Assembly (NCBI GenBank): GCA_003666325.1
Contig: QPIL01000120.1
Coordinates: forward strand, 1-64,000
Direction of reading: 5' to 3'
Length of the DNA stretch: 64,000 nt
Source of the DNA: Methylococcales symbiont of Iophon sp. n. MRB-2018
GTDB lineage: Bacteria; Pseudomonadota; Gammaproteobacteria; Methylococcales; Methylomonadaceae
The position numbers were made by a program, and so were the translations under genes. Numbering within the stretch: position 1 is the stretch's first letter; each line of letters opens with the position of its first letter. Shown piece after piece: positions 7,228 through 18,203 of the stretch. The notes below the pieces were generated by a model, which ran no database searches, was not told the DNA's origin, and saw nothing but the letters and a program-made list of their open reading frames with translations.

Positions 7228-9350
7228 CTAATCCCTTTTATGCAAAAAACTGGCTCTTACGCAACGCAATTCACTATAACTATACAATTCGTCAAAAAAA
7301 TCAAATAATGGCTTTAATGCATTCCTCTGCTCTTCTGGCAAATTTATAATCGCATCTTCTATTGTTTGAATTTCTTGCCCCGTCAAATCAACAACTTCAT
7401 TTAATTGAACCGCACCTTCTTCTAAGGCTTGTGATAAATGTATGTAAACAGTCTCTGCTTTTAATTTCCTCTGCTTTGCAATACTCTCAACACTGTACCC
7501 TTGCTTAAATAACTCTATTGTTTCTGCCACAGTATCACTCAATTCCATGACAGAAAACTGCTGTAAAACTTTTAGAAACTCTTCGCCATAGAGATCAAGT
7601 TTTTTCTCGCCTACACCCGATATACAACTCATTTGCTGTAGGTTTTCTGGCTTTTCATCCATCATAGCCATTAACGTCGCATCATGAAAAACAACAAAAG
7701 AAGGAACATCTTGCTGCTTTGCAATTTCCAGACGTTTAGACCGTAATGCCTCCCATAAGAAATTGTTCTGCTCATTGAAACTCCTTTTTCGAGTCGATTT
7801 TTTAACAGAAATTTTCTCTGCCACCACATCTTTTCGCAACATAAGCACTTGTTCTCCCCGTAAAACAGGACGACATTGCTTAGTTAACTTAAATGCACCG
7901 TAAGCCTCAAAATCAACCTCTACTAAACCTTTTGCCACCAATTGTCTAAATACTGAACGCCATTGTTTTTCTTTTAAGACCTTACCAATGCCAAAGGTAG
8001 ATTGCTTATCATGCCCAAAATTTTTTATTCTTTGGTCAGACTTACCGAGTAATACATCAATTAAATAATGCACACCAAACCGCTGTTCTGTACGATAAAT
8101 GCAAGACAAAGCTTGTTGGGCCACTACCGTCCCATCCCAAGTTTCTACTGGCTCTAAACAGGTATCACAATTTCCACAGCTATCCCTCATCTCATCCCCA
8201 AAATAAGCTAATAAAGCCTGCCTTCGACAACCTACTAATTCACACAACGCCAACATGGACTCCAACTTATGAAGCTCTACACGTTTATGCATTTCATCTG
8301 CATTGGAACCTGCCAACATTTGCCTTAAAGTAATGACATCTTGTAAACCATACGCCATCCAGGCATTTGCTGGTTCACCATCTCGCCCTGCACGACCTGT
8401 TTCTTGATAATACCCCTCTATACTTTTAGGGAGATCTAAATGTGCCACAAAACGCACATTAGGCTTGTCTATCCCCATTCCAAAAGCAATAGTAGCCACG
8501 ATAACCACACCTTCGTCCATTAAAAAGCGATGTTGATTATTTTTTTTAATCTGCTGATCCAGACGCGCATGATAAGGCAATGCCTTGATACCTTTTTCAG
8601 CCAACCATTTCGCCGTTGACTCAACCTTTTTTCTTGATAAACAATAAACTATGCCAGCATCACCTGAATGCTCAGATCTTATAAAATGCAACAATTGTTG
8701 TTTTGCATTTTGTTTTTGAACAATCCGATAACGAATATTCGGCCGATCAAAGCCACTGATGAATGACTGAGCTTTATCTAAAGCCAGTCGTTTAATAATT
8801 TCTTCTCGAGTTTTTTCATCGGCTGTTGCTGTTAAGGCGATTCGGGGAATTGTTGGGAATTTTTTATGTAGAAGTGATAATTCCAAATAATCGACTCTAA
8901 AATCATGCCCCCACTGAGAAACACAATGCGCCTCATCAATAGCAAATAAAGCAATATTAATTCGCTCAAATAATGATAAAGTCCTTGCCGTTGTTAAACG
9001 CTCAGGAGCAATATAGAGCAAGTCCAACTCACCCTTACCTAATTGCTGCTCAACATCTTGTACCTCATCCATAGATAATGTTGAATTCAAAAAAGCCGCT
9101 TTAACACCCAATAAATGTAATGCACTGACTTGATCCTGCATTAAAGCAATTAAAGGTGAAATAACAACACCTACACCCTGCCGACTCATTGCTGGAATTT
9201 GATAGCATAAGGATTTTCCACCACCTGTAGGCATCAGAACTAATGCATCCTGCCCTAAAATAAGCCTTTCTATAATATCCTGTTGTTGCCCTCTAAAACT
9301 ATCATAGCCAAAAACAGATTTAAGAATCTTTTCTGCCTTTTGACCGACAT
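7228..9350 (-). CDS. recQ: ATP-dependent DNA helicase RecQ, N-terminal frameshift
   Basis: A 3'-5' DNA helicase of recombination repair. From the ATG at 9234: Walker A PTGGGKS (residues 2-8), DEAH box (100-103), helicase C domain with [12 protein letters not shown], four-Cys zinc/RQC region (GCRRQALL...CGNCDTC), an HRDC domain ([13 protein letters not shown]) and a C-terminal helix-turn-helix segment. The family needs about 45 more N-terminal residues, and these are present upstream in the same frame ([18 protein letters not shown]), but no ATG, GTG or TTG precedes them before a stop. An ATG at 9350 is in another frame; one extra base in the TTTT run at 9338-9341 would join it and restore a normal start. 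Either a real frameshift or a sequencing error. Confidence 0.9.
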
Positions 9351-9446
9351 GTGTGCCCTGCTCTGTACTGATAGACTACTCCGATTATCAATAAGTCTTT
9401 ATAATAGGGTGATTATATCAAGAACCGTTTGTCTGACATCCATTTT

Positions 9447-11099
9447 ATGAGCAGTTTGAATAAACACCATTCTCCAAAACTCGACTATCTAGTAAACACC
9501 AAGCAGCAGCATTTGTTAATTGGCGGGCTAAAAGGTATAGAAAAAGAAAGTCTTCGAATTTCAAAAGAAGGCATAATCTCGCAAACAAAACATCCTTTTG
9601 CTCTTGGTTCAGCACTGACTCACCCACATATAACAACGGATTATTCCGAAGCGTTGCTTGAATTTATTACCCCACCTTTTGCGGATATTACTCAAACTTT
9701 AGAGTTTATGCATAATATTCATCAATACGTTTATGGCCATCTGGATGATGAGTTATTGCTCTCCGCCAGTATGCCTTGTGGAATTAATGGCGATGAAAGT
9801 ATTCCTATTGCCAAATATGGCCATTCAAATATTGGCAAGATGAAACATGTATACAGGCAAGGTTTATCGCATAGATACGGTAGAACCATGCAAGCCATTG
9901 CAGGCATACATTTTAACTACTCTGTTCCCGAAACACTTTGGCCGGTGTTACAGGCACATAGTCAGTCGAAGAATAATTTAAAAGATTTTATCTCCGAGTC
10001 TTATTTTAATCTGAGCAGAAATTTCCAGCGTCAAGGCTGGTTACTTCTGTATTTATTTGGTGCATCACCCGCTATCTGTAAAAGTTTTTTTAAAAGTCGG
10101 CCTCATTTAATGGCTGAATTTGATGAATATGATGAAAATACACTTTACCACCCTTATGCAACATCATTACGCATGAGTGATATTGGCTATAAAAGTAAAA
10201 ACCAAGCCAACCTTAAAATTGATTATAATTTTTTAAATGGCTATGTTGACAGTCTTAATGATGCCATTGAAACACCCTATGCTGACTATCAAAAAATTGG
10301 TGTTAAAAGCAATGGAAATTACAAACAACTAAACCCCAATATCCTGCAAATTGAAAACGAATACTATAGTACTATCCGCCCCAAACAAATTGCCAGATCG
10401 GGAGAAAAACCCACGCTTGCCCTTAAATTACGCGGAGTAAGATACATTGAAATTCGTTCTCTGGATTTAGACCTATTTAACCCCATAGGTATTGACGAAA
10501 ACAAATCACGTTTCTTAGAGGCCTTTCTACTCAACTGTCTATTACAAGATAGCCCTCAATATGCTGGACACGAATATCAGATTAATAATACAAATCAACT
10601 CAGCGTAGCCCATGAAGGCAGAAAGCCAGGGCTAAAAATCAACAAAAATGGTCAACAAATATCACTACAAACCTGGGTAAATGAAATTCTTCAATCCATG
10701 CAACCAATCTGTGAAGTTTTAGATAATCACGACACTACAAAACCATATAGTACCGCCTTAAAGAAACAATATGCGATTGTTGAAAATTCTGATCTAACAC
10801 CTTCAGCAAAAATACTCAATGGCATGCATCTACAAAATCAGTCTTTTGGACGGTTTGGATTAGATACCTCAGCACTGAATAAACAACATTTCAGTGAAGA
10901 AAAGTTAAATGCAAGCATTGTCCAACAATTTAATGAAATGGCTATTAACTCTCATAACAAACAAAAAGAAATTGAAAATAACGATAGCCTTTCTTTTGAC
11001 AATTTTCTAGCCAATTATTTTTCACAAAGTAGCAACGAAGGCAAACCTAGATCCTATTTAATAAAGCCTGTATCTATAAACCTAAAAGCATCACAATGA
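9447..11099 (+). CDS. gshA: Glutamate--cysteine ligase
   Basis: First enzyme of glutathione synthesis: ATP-dependent ligation of L-glutamate gamma-carboxyl to L-cysteine. This is the proteobacterial class 1 type, shown by GGLKGIEKESLRIS, TTDYSEALLEFITPP, SRNFQRQGWLLLYLFGASPA and RGVRYIEIRSLDLDLFNP. The frame is open from a TTG at 9429, giving six more residues; the ATG at 9447 is preferred, though neither has a good ribosome-binding site. The stop overlaps the start of cysH by four bases (ATGA), so the two genes are translationally coupled, which links cysteine precursor supply with glutathione formation. Confidence 0.95.
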   Translation: MSSLNKHHSPKLDYLVNTKQQHLLIGGLKGIEKESLRISKEGIISQTKHPFALGSALTHPHITTDYSEALLEFITPPFADITQTLEFMHNIHQYVYGHLDDELLLSASMPCGINGDESIPIAKYGHSNIGKMKHVYRQGLSHRYGRTMQAIAGIHFNYSVPETLWPVLQAHSQSKNNLKDFISESYFNLSRNFQRQGWLLLYLFGASPAICKSFFKSRPHLMAEFDEYDENTLYHPYATSLRMSDIGYKSKNQANLKIDYNFLNGYVDSLNDAIETPYADYQKIGVKSNGNYKQLNPNILQIENEYYSTIRPKQIARSGEKPTLALKLRGVRYIEIRSLDLDLFNPIGIDENKSRFLEAFLLNCLLQDSPQYAGHEYQINNTNQLSVAHEGRKPGLKINKNGQQISLQTWVNEILQSMQPICEVLDNHDTTKPYSTALKKQYAIVENSDLTPSAKILNGMHLQNQSFGRFGLDTSALNKQHFSEEKLNASIVQQFNEMAINSHNKQKEIENNDSLSFDNFLANYFSQSSNEGKPRSYLIKPVSINLKASQ

Positions 11100-11818
11100 A
11101 CGCATTTGACATTCAATCTGCACAAACTAATCTGCAAAATAAAAAACCTCACAGTATTTTAAAAACTGCGTTAGAAAACTTTGATAATATTGCGATTTCA
11201 TTCAGTGGCGCTGAAGATATAGTACTCATAGACATGGCTCTCAATATCAAAAAAAACATCAAAGTCTTCTCTTTAGATACAGGCCGCTTACATCCTGAAA
11301 CATATCAATTTATTGAAAAAATAAGAAACCACTACCAAATAGACATCGAACTTCTTACTGCAGACAGAAAAGTATTAGATCCTTTTGTAAAAGAAAAAGG
11401 ATTATTCAGTTTTTACCAAGATAGCCATCAAGAATGTTGTGGCATCCGCAAAGTAGAGCCACTTAGAAAAAAGCTTTCACAACTTGATGCATGGATCACA
11501 GGTCAACGCAAAGACCAAAGCATAGATACTCGACAAGATATTTCAGCAGTGCAAATTGATACTGTTTTTTCTAGTAATGAAAAACAATTAATTAAATTTA
11601 ATCCACTACTTAACTGGAATTCAGCCCAAGTCTGGGATTACATTGAGGCGTATCAAGTCCCTTATAATAAATTACATAAAAAAGGTTTTATCAGCATAGG
11701 CTGTGAACCCTGCACTCGGGCTGTATTACCTAACCAACATGAGCGTGTTGGACGCTGGTGGTGGGAGTCAGGGAATAAAAAAGAATGCGGTTTACACGCG
11801 GGAAATATAAAAAAGTGA
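11096..11818 (+). CDS. cysH: Adenylyl-sulfate reductase (APS reductase, CysH type)
   Basis: Cytoplasmic enzyme of assimilatory sulfate reduction, 240 residues. The PAPS-reductase fold is shown by ISFSGAEDIVLIDMA (modified P-loop) and SLDTGRLHPETY. The cysteine pairs CC at 114-115 and CEPC at 203-206 are the ligands of the 4Fe-4S cluster that marks APS-using enzymes (electron donor thioredoxin); Cys231 in KKECGLH is the catalytic cysteine of the C-terminal tail. PAPS reductases of the E. coli type lack the four cluster cysteines. It overlaps gshA by four bases. Confidence 0.94.
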   Translation: MNAFDIQSAQTNLQNKKPHSILKTALENFDNIAISFSGAEDIVLIDMALNIKKNIKVFSLDTGRLHPETYQFIEKIRNHYQIDIELLTADRKVLDPFVKEKGLFSFYQDSHQECCGIRKVEPLRKKLSQLDAWITGQRKDQSIDTRQDISAVQIDTVFSSNEKQLIKFNPLLNWNSAQVWDYIEAYQVPYNKLHKKGFISIGCEPCTRAVLPNQHERVGRWWWESGNKKECGLHAGNIKK

Positions 11819-11894
11819 GTAGCGAACTAATCCCCCCACCCAATCCCCAACAAGGGAGGGCTTAAAAAATAAAGGGATGACAAGACAAAAAAAA

Positions 11895-11925
11895 TGAGGA
11901 CGCTTTGTCCTCACTTCTCATTTTT
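11895..11925 (+). terminator. Probable terminator after gshA-cysH
   Basis: TGAGGAC and GTCCTCA form a perfect 7-bp stem with a 5-base loop (GCTTT); the T-rich stretch starts several bases after the stem, so strength is uncertain. Preceded by 75 bases containing a partial CCCTCACCC/GGAGGGC-type repeat. Confidence 0.55.
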
Positions 11926-11987
11926 CCTTGGTTTTTTGTTACATTGGACATGGACATGTAGGGCGAGCGACCGCTAGCCCCTACGGG

Positions 11988-12147
11988 CTAAAACTTAAAG
12001 TCGCCACGCAACTCTATGCTGTCCCCTTTTTCTCTACGCTCGCCTATTAGGTTTAGGATCAATATAGAATCTATTGTCCAGCGTCCGCCTATATTATAGT
12101 TTTGTGTGCCGTTTGTTAGGTTTGCAATAGTATTATATATACTCTAT
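11988..12147 (-). pseudogene. C-terminal tail of an outer-membrane beta-barrel protein (remnant)
   Basis: On the minus strand an open frame ends at 11988 with about 45 meaningful residues containing NIGGRWTIDSILILNL and GERREKGDSIELRGDFKF. Alternating hydrophobic residues and a terminal phenylalanine are the hallmarks of an outer-membrane barrel C-terminus. No start or barrel body exists: the frame runs into the end of greA at 12133 and then stops. It sits directly downstream of greA on the same strand. This is most likely a fragment left by deletion or rearrangement; the parent family is not identified. Confidence 0.45.
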
Positions 12148-12609
12148 AGAAAGAATTTCATATTCTAATTTCCCACTAGGTGCTTTAACAGTGACAACAT
12201 CTTCCGCCTCTTTCCCTATCAAAGCTCTGGCAATAGGTGAGCCTACAGAAATTCTACCTTCTTTAATATCCGCTTCATCCACGCCGACAATTTGATATGT
12301 CACTACTTTATTGGTGTTAATATCTTCAATTTCTACCGTTGCTCCAAAAACAACCCGTCCCTGAGCGTCCACTGTTGTGACATCAATAACATGCGCATTG
12401 GATAACTTGGCTTCAATATCAGCAATACGCCCTTCAGAAAAACTTTGCTGTTCTTTAGCAGCATGATATTCAGCATTTTCCTTCAAATCACCATGCGCTC
12501 TAGCTTCTGCAATAGCCGCAATAATTCGAGGTCTGACTACATTTTTTAATTCGTCCAGTTCCTGCTTTAATTTATCCGCACCTATCACCGTAAGAGGCAC
12601 TTTATCCAT
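12133..12609 (-). CDS. greA: Transcription elongation factor GreA
   Basis: A 158-residue cleavage factor that enters the secondary channel of RNA polymerase and rescues backtracked complexes. The N-terminal coiled coil ([20 protein letters not shown], then the [18 protein letters not shown] block with the acidic tip residues) and the C-terminal FKBP-like domain ([26 protein letters not shown]) are complete. A GGAG ribosome-binding site precedes the ATG. In many gammaproteobacteria greA follows carB; here the upstream side is a 740-base stretch with repeats and then ilvB on the other strand. Confidence 0.97.
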   Translation of the reverse strand: MDKVPLTVIGADKLKQELDELKNVVRPRIIAAIAEARAHGDLKENAEYHAAKEQQSFSEGRIADIEAKLSNAHVIDVTTVDAQGRVVFGATVEIEDINTNKVVTYQIVGVDEADIKEGRISVGSPIARALIGKEAEDVVTVKAPSGKLEYEILSIEYI

Positions 12610-12770
12610 TGTTTAACTCCAATTATTTTTCAAAATTAATAAAAGACAGGGACTGACATAAAGCCAGCCCTATCGAATTTGATTTAGAGGAATCCTTTCC
12701 AATTAACTATTATTTTAAGGGTCTATGTTGAAAGAGTGGGTAATTAAATTTTAGTTTCCACTAGGTAAGT

Positions 12771-13111
12771 AGTCAACCCTTAAAAACACAACCATCTGAT
12801 TTATAACAATATATTAAACAAAAACCATAGACAAAACAAGCAGTATTTGGTAAAATAACGGCTATTTCTTGGTCGTTTTGCTGATAAAATAGACTAACAA
12901 AATCAACCCCAACCCCAGAGCAACTAAACCTCTTTCATTCAGAGTTATTTGTTGAATAGGGTATAAGAGCAGCTTCACTCCCTCCGTCATTCCTGCATGT
13001 TCTAAGCAGGAATCCAGGTGTTTAAAACTAGATTCCTGATAACAGACTTCGGGAATGACGTGTGGTAACAGAGGTTCTAGTTACTTTAGTCCTGAGTCCT
13101 GAGTCCTGAGT
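12771..13111. repeat. Dispersed 340-bp element, near-complete copy
   Basis: Runs from AGTCAACCCTTAAAAACACA to a short heptamer array (CTTTAGTCCTGAGTCCTGAG). Read on the minus strand it contains a broken reading frame for a small membrane protein (see 39509-39760), the palindrome ATTCCTGC/GCAGGAAT and an ATTCC/GGGAAT pair. Related copies lie at 5840, 6898, 39381, 46136, 50140, 50743 and 63068. Confidence 0.85.
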
Positions 13112-13182
13112 TTAATGTAAATGTAGCAGTTCAATAAAGGTATAATTTTCTCTGTTAACCTAGTATTATAGTTGGTTAATTT

Positions 13183-13248
13183 ATGGATCTTGTTGGTTTT
13201 ATAGGCTCGGTTGGCTTATTAAAAAAGGCAAGTTTCTTTAGTATCTAG
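13183..13248 (+). CDS. Possible ilv leader peptide
   Basis: An ATG-started frame of 21 residues ending in TAG, 104 bases before ilvB. It begins MDLVGFIGSVGLL: Leu, Val and Ile make up 7 of its 21 residues, as expected for leader peptides that attenuate branched-chain amino-acid operons. I cannot see a convincing pair of alternative hairpins and terminator downstream, and there is no strong ribosome-binding site, so this remains a suggestion. Confidence 0.25.
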   Translation: MDLVGFIGSVGLLKKASFFSI

Positions 13249-13352
13249 TCGGTGTATGGATATACAGCTTAGTTACGTTTTTATTCATATAAAACCAAGA
13301 AAATTAGAGGCGTTTTTCTTATTTTCTTGTATCAGTGTTTTGAGGTATTAGT

Positions 13353-15077
13353 GTGAAGCTCAGTGGCGGAGAAATCGTAGTCCAAAGCCTTATAGATGAA
13401 GAAGTGGAATTTCTTTTTGGTTATCCAGGTGGGGCAGTATTGCATCTTTATGATGCGATTTTTCATCAACAACAAGTCAAACATATTTTAGTAAGACATG
13501 AGCAGGGGGCTGTACATGCTGCTGATGCTTATGCACGTTCTACAGGTAAGCCGGGTGTGGTTTTGGTGACTTCGGGTCCGGGTGCTACTAATGCGGTGAC
13601 AGGTATTGCTACAGCGCATTTAGACTCTATACCAATGGTGATTATTTCTGGTCAGGTTGGTACCCCAGTGATTGGTACTGATGCCTTTCAAGAAGTTGAT
13701 ATGGTGGGCATTACACGCCCTTGTGTTAAGCATAATTTTCTAGTCAAAAATATAGCCGACCTTGCTGAAACCATGAAGAAAGCATTTTATGTAGCAACGA
13801 CAGGAAGACCAGGGCCAGTTGTGGTTGATGTGCCAAAGGACATCACTGACCCAAGCATAAAAATCCCTTATATATATCCAAAAGAAGTGGTGATGCGATC
13901 GTATAACCCTACTGTTAAAGGGCACTCTGGGCAAATCAAGAAAGCGGTTGAGCTTTTATTAAATGCCAAGCGTCCGATGATATATTCGGGAGGCGGAGTA
14001 ATTTTAGGTGAAGGCAGTGTTGAACTTATTGAATTTTCAAAACTACTGGAGTTTCCAGTAACCAGCACCTTAATGGGCTTGGGTGCGTATCCTGCAACAG
14101 ACCAACAATTTGTTGGAATGTTGGGTATGCATGGGACTTATGAAGCCAATATGTCCATGCACGAAAGTGATGTCATTATTGCTATTGGTGCTCGTTTTGA
14201 CGACCGAGTAACGGGTAAATTAGCAGAGTTTTGTCCTTATGCAAAATTTATCCATATTGACATTGATCCCTCTTCAATCTCCAAAACCATTCAGGTTGAC
14301 GTGCCTATTGTAGGGCAGGTGAAAGAAGTGTTGAGAGAGATGATTGTACTGATTAAAAACAGTAAAATTGTGATGGATAAAAAAGCGCTGGAAGCATGGT
14401 GGTGTCAGGTTAATAAATGGCGTGATTTGCATTGTCTGGAATATGACCGAAACAGCGATATTATCAAACCTCAACATGTTATTGAACAGTTATATGAAGT
14501 AACGAATGGTGAAGCATACGTGACTTCCGATGTAGGTCAGCATCAAATGTTTGCAGCTCAGTTTTATCATTTTGACAAGCCCCGTCGCTGGATTAATTCA
14601 GGGGGTTTAGGAACGATGGGGTTTGGTTTGCCAGCAGCTTTAGGGGTAAAATTAGCACACCCTAATTCTGATGTAGCGTGCATTACAGGTGAAGCCAGTA
14701 TTCAAATGTGTATTCAAGAACTAGCGACAGCCACGCAATATAGAACCCCAGTTAAAGTCATTAATCTAAATAACAGATACATGGGCATGGTAAGGCAATG
14801 GCAGGAATTTTCTTATGAAAGTCGCTATTCTGAATCTTATATGGACACCATTCCTAATTTTGTTAAATTAGCAGAAGCCTATGGGCATGTTGGTATGCAA
14901 ATAGAAAAGCCAGCAGATGTTAGACCGGCTTTAGAAGAGGCATTTGCCATGAAAGATCGATTAGTTTTTATGGATTTCCTAACAGATCGTACCGAAAATG
15001 TATTTCCTATGATTGAGGCGGGAAAATCACACCATGATATGAGATTAAGAACATCGCCTGACAAGGAGTTGTCATAA
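13353..15077 (+). CDS. ilvB: Acetolactate synthase large subunit
   Basis: Catalytic subunit (574 residues) of acetohydroxyacid synthase, which condenses pyruvate with pyruvate or 2-oxobutyrate as the first common step of valine, leucine and isoleucine synthesis. The TPP-activating Glu is in VRHEQGAVHAADAYAR, the FAD region follows (HGTYEANMSMHESDVIIAIGARFDDR), and the TPP/Mg motif reads ITGEASIQMCIQEL with the following NN at the usual place. The start is GTG behind GAGG. The stop overlaps the start of the regulatory subunit by one base. Confidence 0.97.
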   Translation: MKLSGGEIVVQSLIDEEVEFLFGYPGGAVLHLYDAIFHQQQVKHILVRHEQGAVHAADAYARSTGKPGVVLVTSGPGATNAVTGIATAHLDSIPMVIISGQVGTPVIGTDAFQEVDMVGITRPCVKHNFLVKNIADLAETMKKAFYVATTGRPGPVVVDVPKDITDPSIKIPYIYPKEVVMRSYNPTVKGHSGQIKKAVELLLNAKRPMIYSGGGVILGEGSVELIEFSKLLEFPVTSTLMGLGAYPATDQQFVGMLGMHGTYEANMSMHESDVIIAIGARFDDRVTGKLAEFCPYAKFIHIDIDPSSISKTIQVDVPIVGQVKEVLREMIVLIKNSKIVMDKKALEAWWCQVNKWRDLHCLEYDRNSDIIKPQHVIEQLYEVTNGEAYVTSDVGQHQMFAAQFYHFDKPRRWINSGGLGTMGFGLPAALGVKLAHPNSDVACITGEASIQMCIQELATATQYRTPVKVINLNNRYMGMVRQWQEFSYESRYSESYMDTIPNFVKLAEAYGHVGMQIEKPADVRPALEEAFAMKDRLVFMDFLTDRTENVFPMIEAGKSHHDMRLRTSPDKELS

Positions 15078-15568
15078 TGAGGCACATTATTTCCATATTG
15101 ATTGAAAATGAAGCGGGTGCCTTATCCCGAGTAGCAGGATTATTTTCTGCGCGCGGTTACAATATTGAATCGTTAACAGTAGCACCTACCGAAGATGAGA
15201 CGCTATCAAGAATGACGGTGGTTACCGGTGGTAGTGATCGTGTTATTGAGCAAATTACCAAGCAGCTCAATAAATTGATTGATGTAGTAAAGTTGATTGA
15301 TCTAGTAGAGTCAACGCATGTTGAGCGAGAATTAATGATGGTTAAGATAAAAACAAGCAATGAAACGAGGGAAGAAGTAAAGCGTCTTTCTGATATTTTC
15401 CGAGGCAAAATTATTGACGTGACCAATACCAGTTATGTGATAGAAATGACAGGAGTATCAGATAAGCTAGATGCTTTTGTTGCAGCTTTGGACAATGAGA
15501 CCGTTATTGAAGTGTTGCGCTCAGGCCCTATGGGCATGACTAGAGGTGAAAAGGGCTTACATCTTTAG
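15077..15568 (+). CDS. ilvN: Acetolactate synthase small (regulatory) subunit
   Basis: A 163-residue regulatory subunit that confers valine feedback inhibition and stimulates the large subunit. The N-terminal ACT domain (ISILIENEAGALSRVAGLFSARGYNIESLTV) and the C-terminal domain (KIIDVTNTSYVIEMTG...EVLRSGPMGMTRG) are complete, as in IlvH/IlvN of about 160 residues. An AAGGAG site lies inside the end of ilvB. Part of the ilvB-ilvN-ilvC run. Confidence 0.97.
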   Translation: MRHIISILIENEAGALSRVAGLFSARGYNIESLTVAPTEDETLSRMTVVTGGSDRVIEQITKQLNKLIDVVKLIDLVESTHVERELMMVKIKTSNETREEVKRLSDIFRGKIIDVTNTSYVIEMTGVSDKLDAFVAALDNETVIEVLRSGPMGMTRGEKGLHL

Positions 15569-15615
15569 TTTTCTCATTGAATCTTGGTGTAGATGTAAAA
15601 ATAAAAGATTCATAA

Positions 15616-16698
<1,083 letters not shown>

Positions 16699-16715
16699 GT
16701 TTTAAGTCAGGTTGA

Positions 16716-16748
16716 TAAAAAAGCTCATCTTATGGTGGGCTTTTTTTG
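16716..16748 (+). terminator. Rho-independent terminator after ilvC
   Basis: AAAGCTCATC and GGTGGGCTTT pair (with G-U) around a TTAT loop, followed by a run of T. Confidence 0.85.
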
Positions 16749-16857
16749 TTTTAACTGACTATGATAAATGTTATATTTATCAACATTCTGTGGCTTGGCT
16801 TAGGCCATCATTCACTCAACGTAGATGACCCTTTAATAAAAAATATTTAATAATATT

Positions 16858-18087
16858 ATGAGTAAAGTAAAAAAAGTAGCACTACTTACAGCAGGTGGAT
16901 TAGCGCCATGTCTTAACTCTGCGATTGGCAGCCTTATTGAGCGTTATAACGAAATTGACCCTTCCATTGAGCTTATCTGCTACCGCAGTGGCTACAAAGG
17001 TTTGTTATTAGGTGATAGCTATAAAGTAGACACAGAAATGCGTGAAAAAGCGGGACTGTTACAAAAATTTGGCGGCTCTGTTATTGGCAATAGTCGTGTT
17101 AAATTAACCAATGTGGCTGATTGTGTTAAACGTGGTCTAGTAAAAAAAGGTGAAGATCCTCAAAAAGTTGCTGCCGATCAACTGATCAAAGATAGTATTG
17201 ATGTACTTCATACAATTGGAGGGGATGATACCAATACAGCCGCTGCTGATTTAGCTGCTTTCCTGGCAGAAAATGATTATGACCTGACAGTAATCGGTTT
17301 AGCTAAAACGGTTGATAATGATGTTTTCCCCATTAAACAATCATTAGGTGCTTGGACTGCGGCAGAACAAGGTGCATACTTCTTTAAAAATGTTGTAGCG
17401 GAGAACAACTCAAACCCGCGCATGTTAATCGTACATGAAGTGATGGGGCGTAGTTGTGGTTGGTTAACTGCGGCTACAGCCGTTGAATACCGTAAAATTC
17501 TTGATAATTGTGAATGGTTACCTTCATTAGGTTTAAGCCGTGATAGCTATGAAGTGCATGGTATTTTTATTCCAGAAATGGGTTTTGACATTGCAGCAGA
17601 AGCAAAACGTCTGCGTAAAATTATGGACAAAGTAGACTGTGTAAATATTTTTGTTTCTGAAGGTGCAGGAGTAGAAACGATTGTTGCTGAAATGGAAGCG
17701 AAGGGACAAAATGTACCTAAAGATGCCTTTGGTCATGTTAAATTGGATGCGGTTAATCCAGGCAAATGGTTTGGCGAACAATTTGCAGAAATGATTGGAG
17801 CAGAAAAAACCTTGATTCAAAAATCAGGTTATTTTGCCCGTGCATCAGCAGCTAATGCAGAAGACATTCGTTTGATTAAATCATCTGCTGATTTAGCCGT
17901 TGAATGTGCATTACGGGGTGAATCAGGTGTGATTGGGCATGATGATGACCAAAACTTTGTATTACGTGCCATTGAATTTCCCCGTATTAAAGGTGGAAAA
18001 CCTTTTGATATTGACACCCCTTGGTTTACAGAATCTTTGTCAGAAATTGGTCAAGCCAAGGGAAATAAATTAGAAACTAATCATTAG
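16858..18087 (+). CDS. pfp: Pyrophosphate--fructose 6-phosphate 1-phosphotransferase
   Basis: Reversible glycolytic/gluconeogenic enzyme that uses PPi instead of ATP; 409 residues. The donor-site motif is GGDDTNTAA at residues 121-129: the second Asp of GGDD is diagnostic of PPi-dependent enzymes (ATP types have GGDG). The catalytic TVDND is at 151-155 and the substrate motif MGRSCGW follows. PPi-PFK is characteristic of methanotrophs such as Methylococcus, where it works in the ribulose monophosphate and sedoheptulose routes. A membrane pyrophosphatase gene is 1.4 kb further on, so PPi is likely an important energy pool. Confidence 0.94.
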   Translation: MSKVKKVALLTAGGLAPCLNSAIGSLIERYNEIDPSIELICYRSGYKGLLLGDSYKVDTEMREKAGLLQKFGGSVIGNSRVKLTNVADCVKRGLVKKGEDPQKVAADQLIKDSIDVLHTIGGDDTNTAAADLAAFLAENDYDLTVIGLAKTVDNDVFPIKQSLGAWTAAEQGAYFFKNVVAENNSNPRMLIVHEVMGRSCGWLTAATAVEYRKILDNCEWLPSLGLSRDSYEVHGIFIPEMGFDIAAEAKRLRKIMDKVDCVNIFVSEGAGVETIVAEMEAKGQNVPKDAFGHVKLDAVNPGKWFGEQFAEMIGAEKTLIQKSGYFARASAANAEDIRLIKSSADLAVECALRGESGVIGHDDDQNFVLRAIEFPRIKGGKPFDIDTPWFTESLSEIGQAKGNKLETNH

Positions 18088-18089
18088 AA

Positions 18090-18185
18090 AACCAGCCCTT
18101 ACTCTCGCTCCCATACTCTGCGTGGGAATGCAGTTTATGACGCTCTGCGTCTTTACATAAATTCTCGCACGGAGTGTGGGAACTA
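18090..18185. repeat. Palindromic repeat (CTCTGCGTGGGAATGC type)
   Basis: Contains CTCCCATACTCTGCGTGGGA, then GACGCTCTGCGTC, and GTGTGGGAAC: nested inverted repeats resembling the 'cgttcccacgctctgcgtgggaatgc' family common in environmental gammaproteobacteria. It fills the gap between pfp and pssA and may act as a transcription attenuator. Confidence 0.6.
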
Positions 18186-18203
18186 GAAACAAGTGTCCTG
18201 TTT

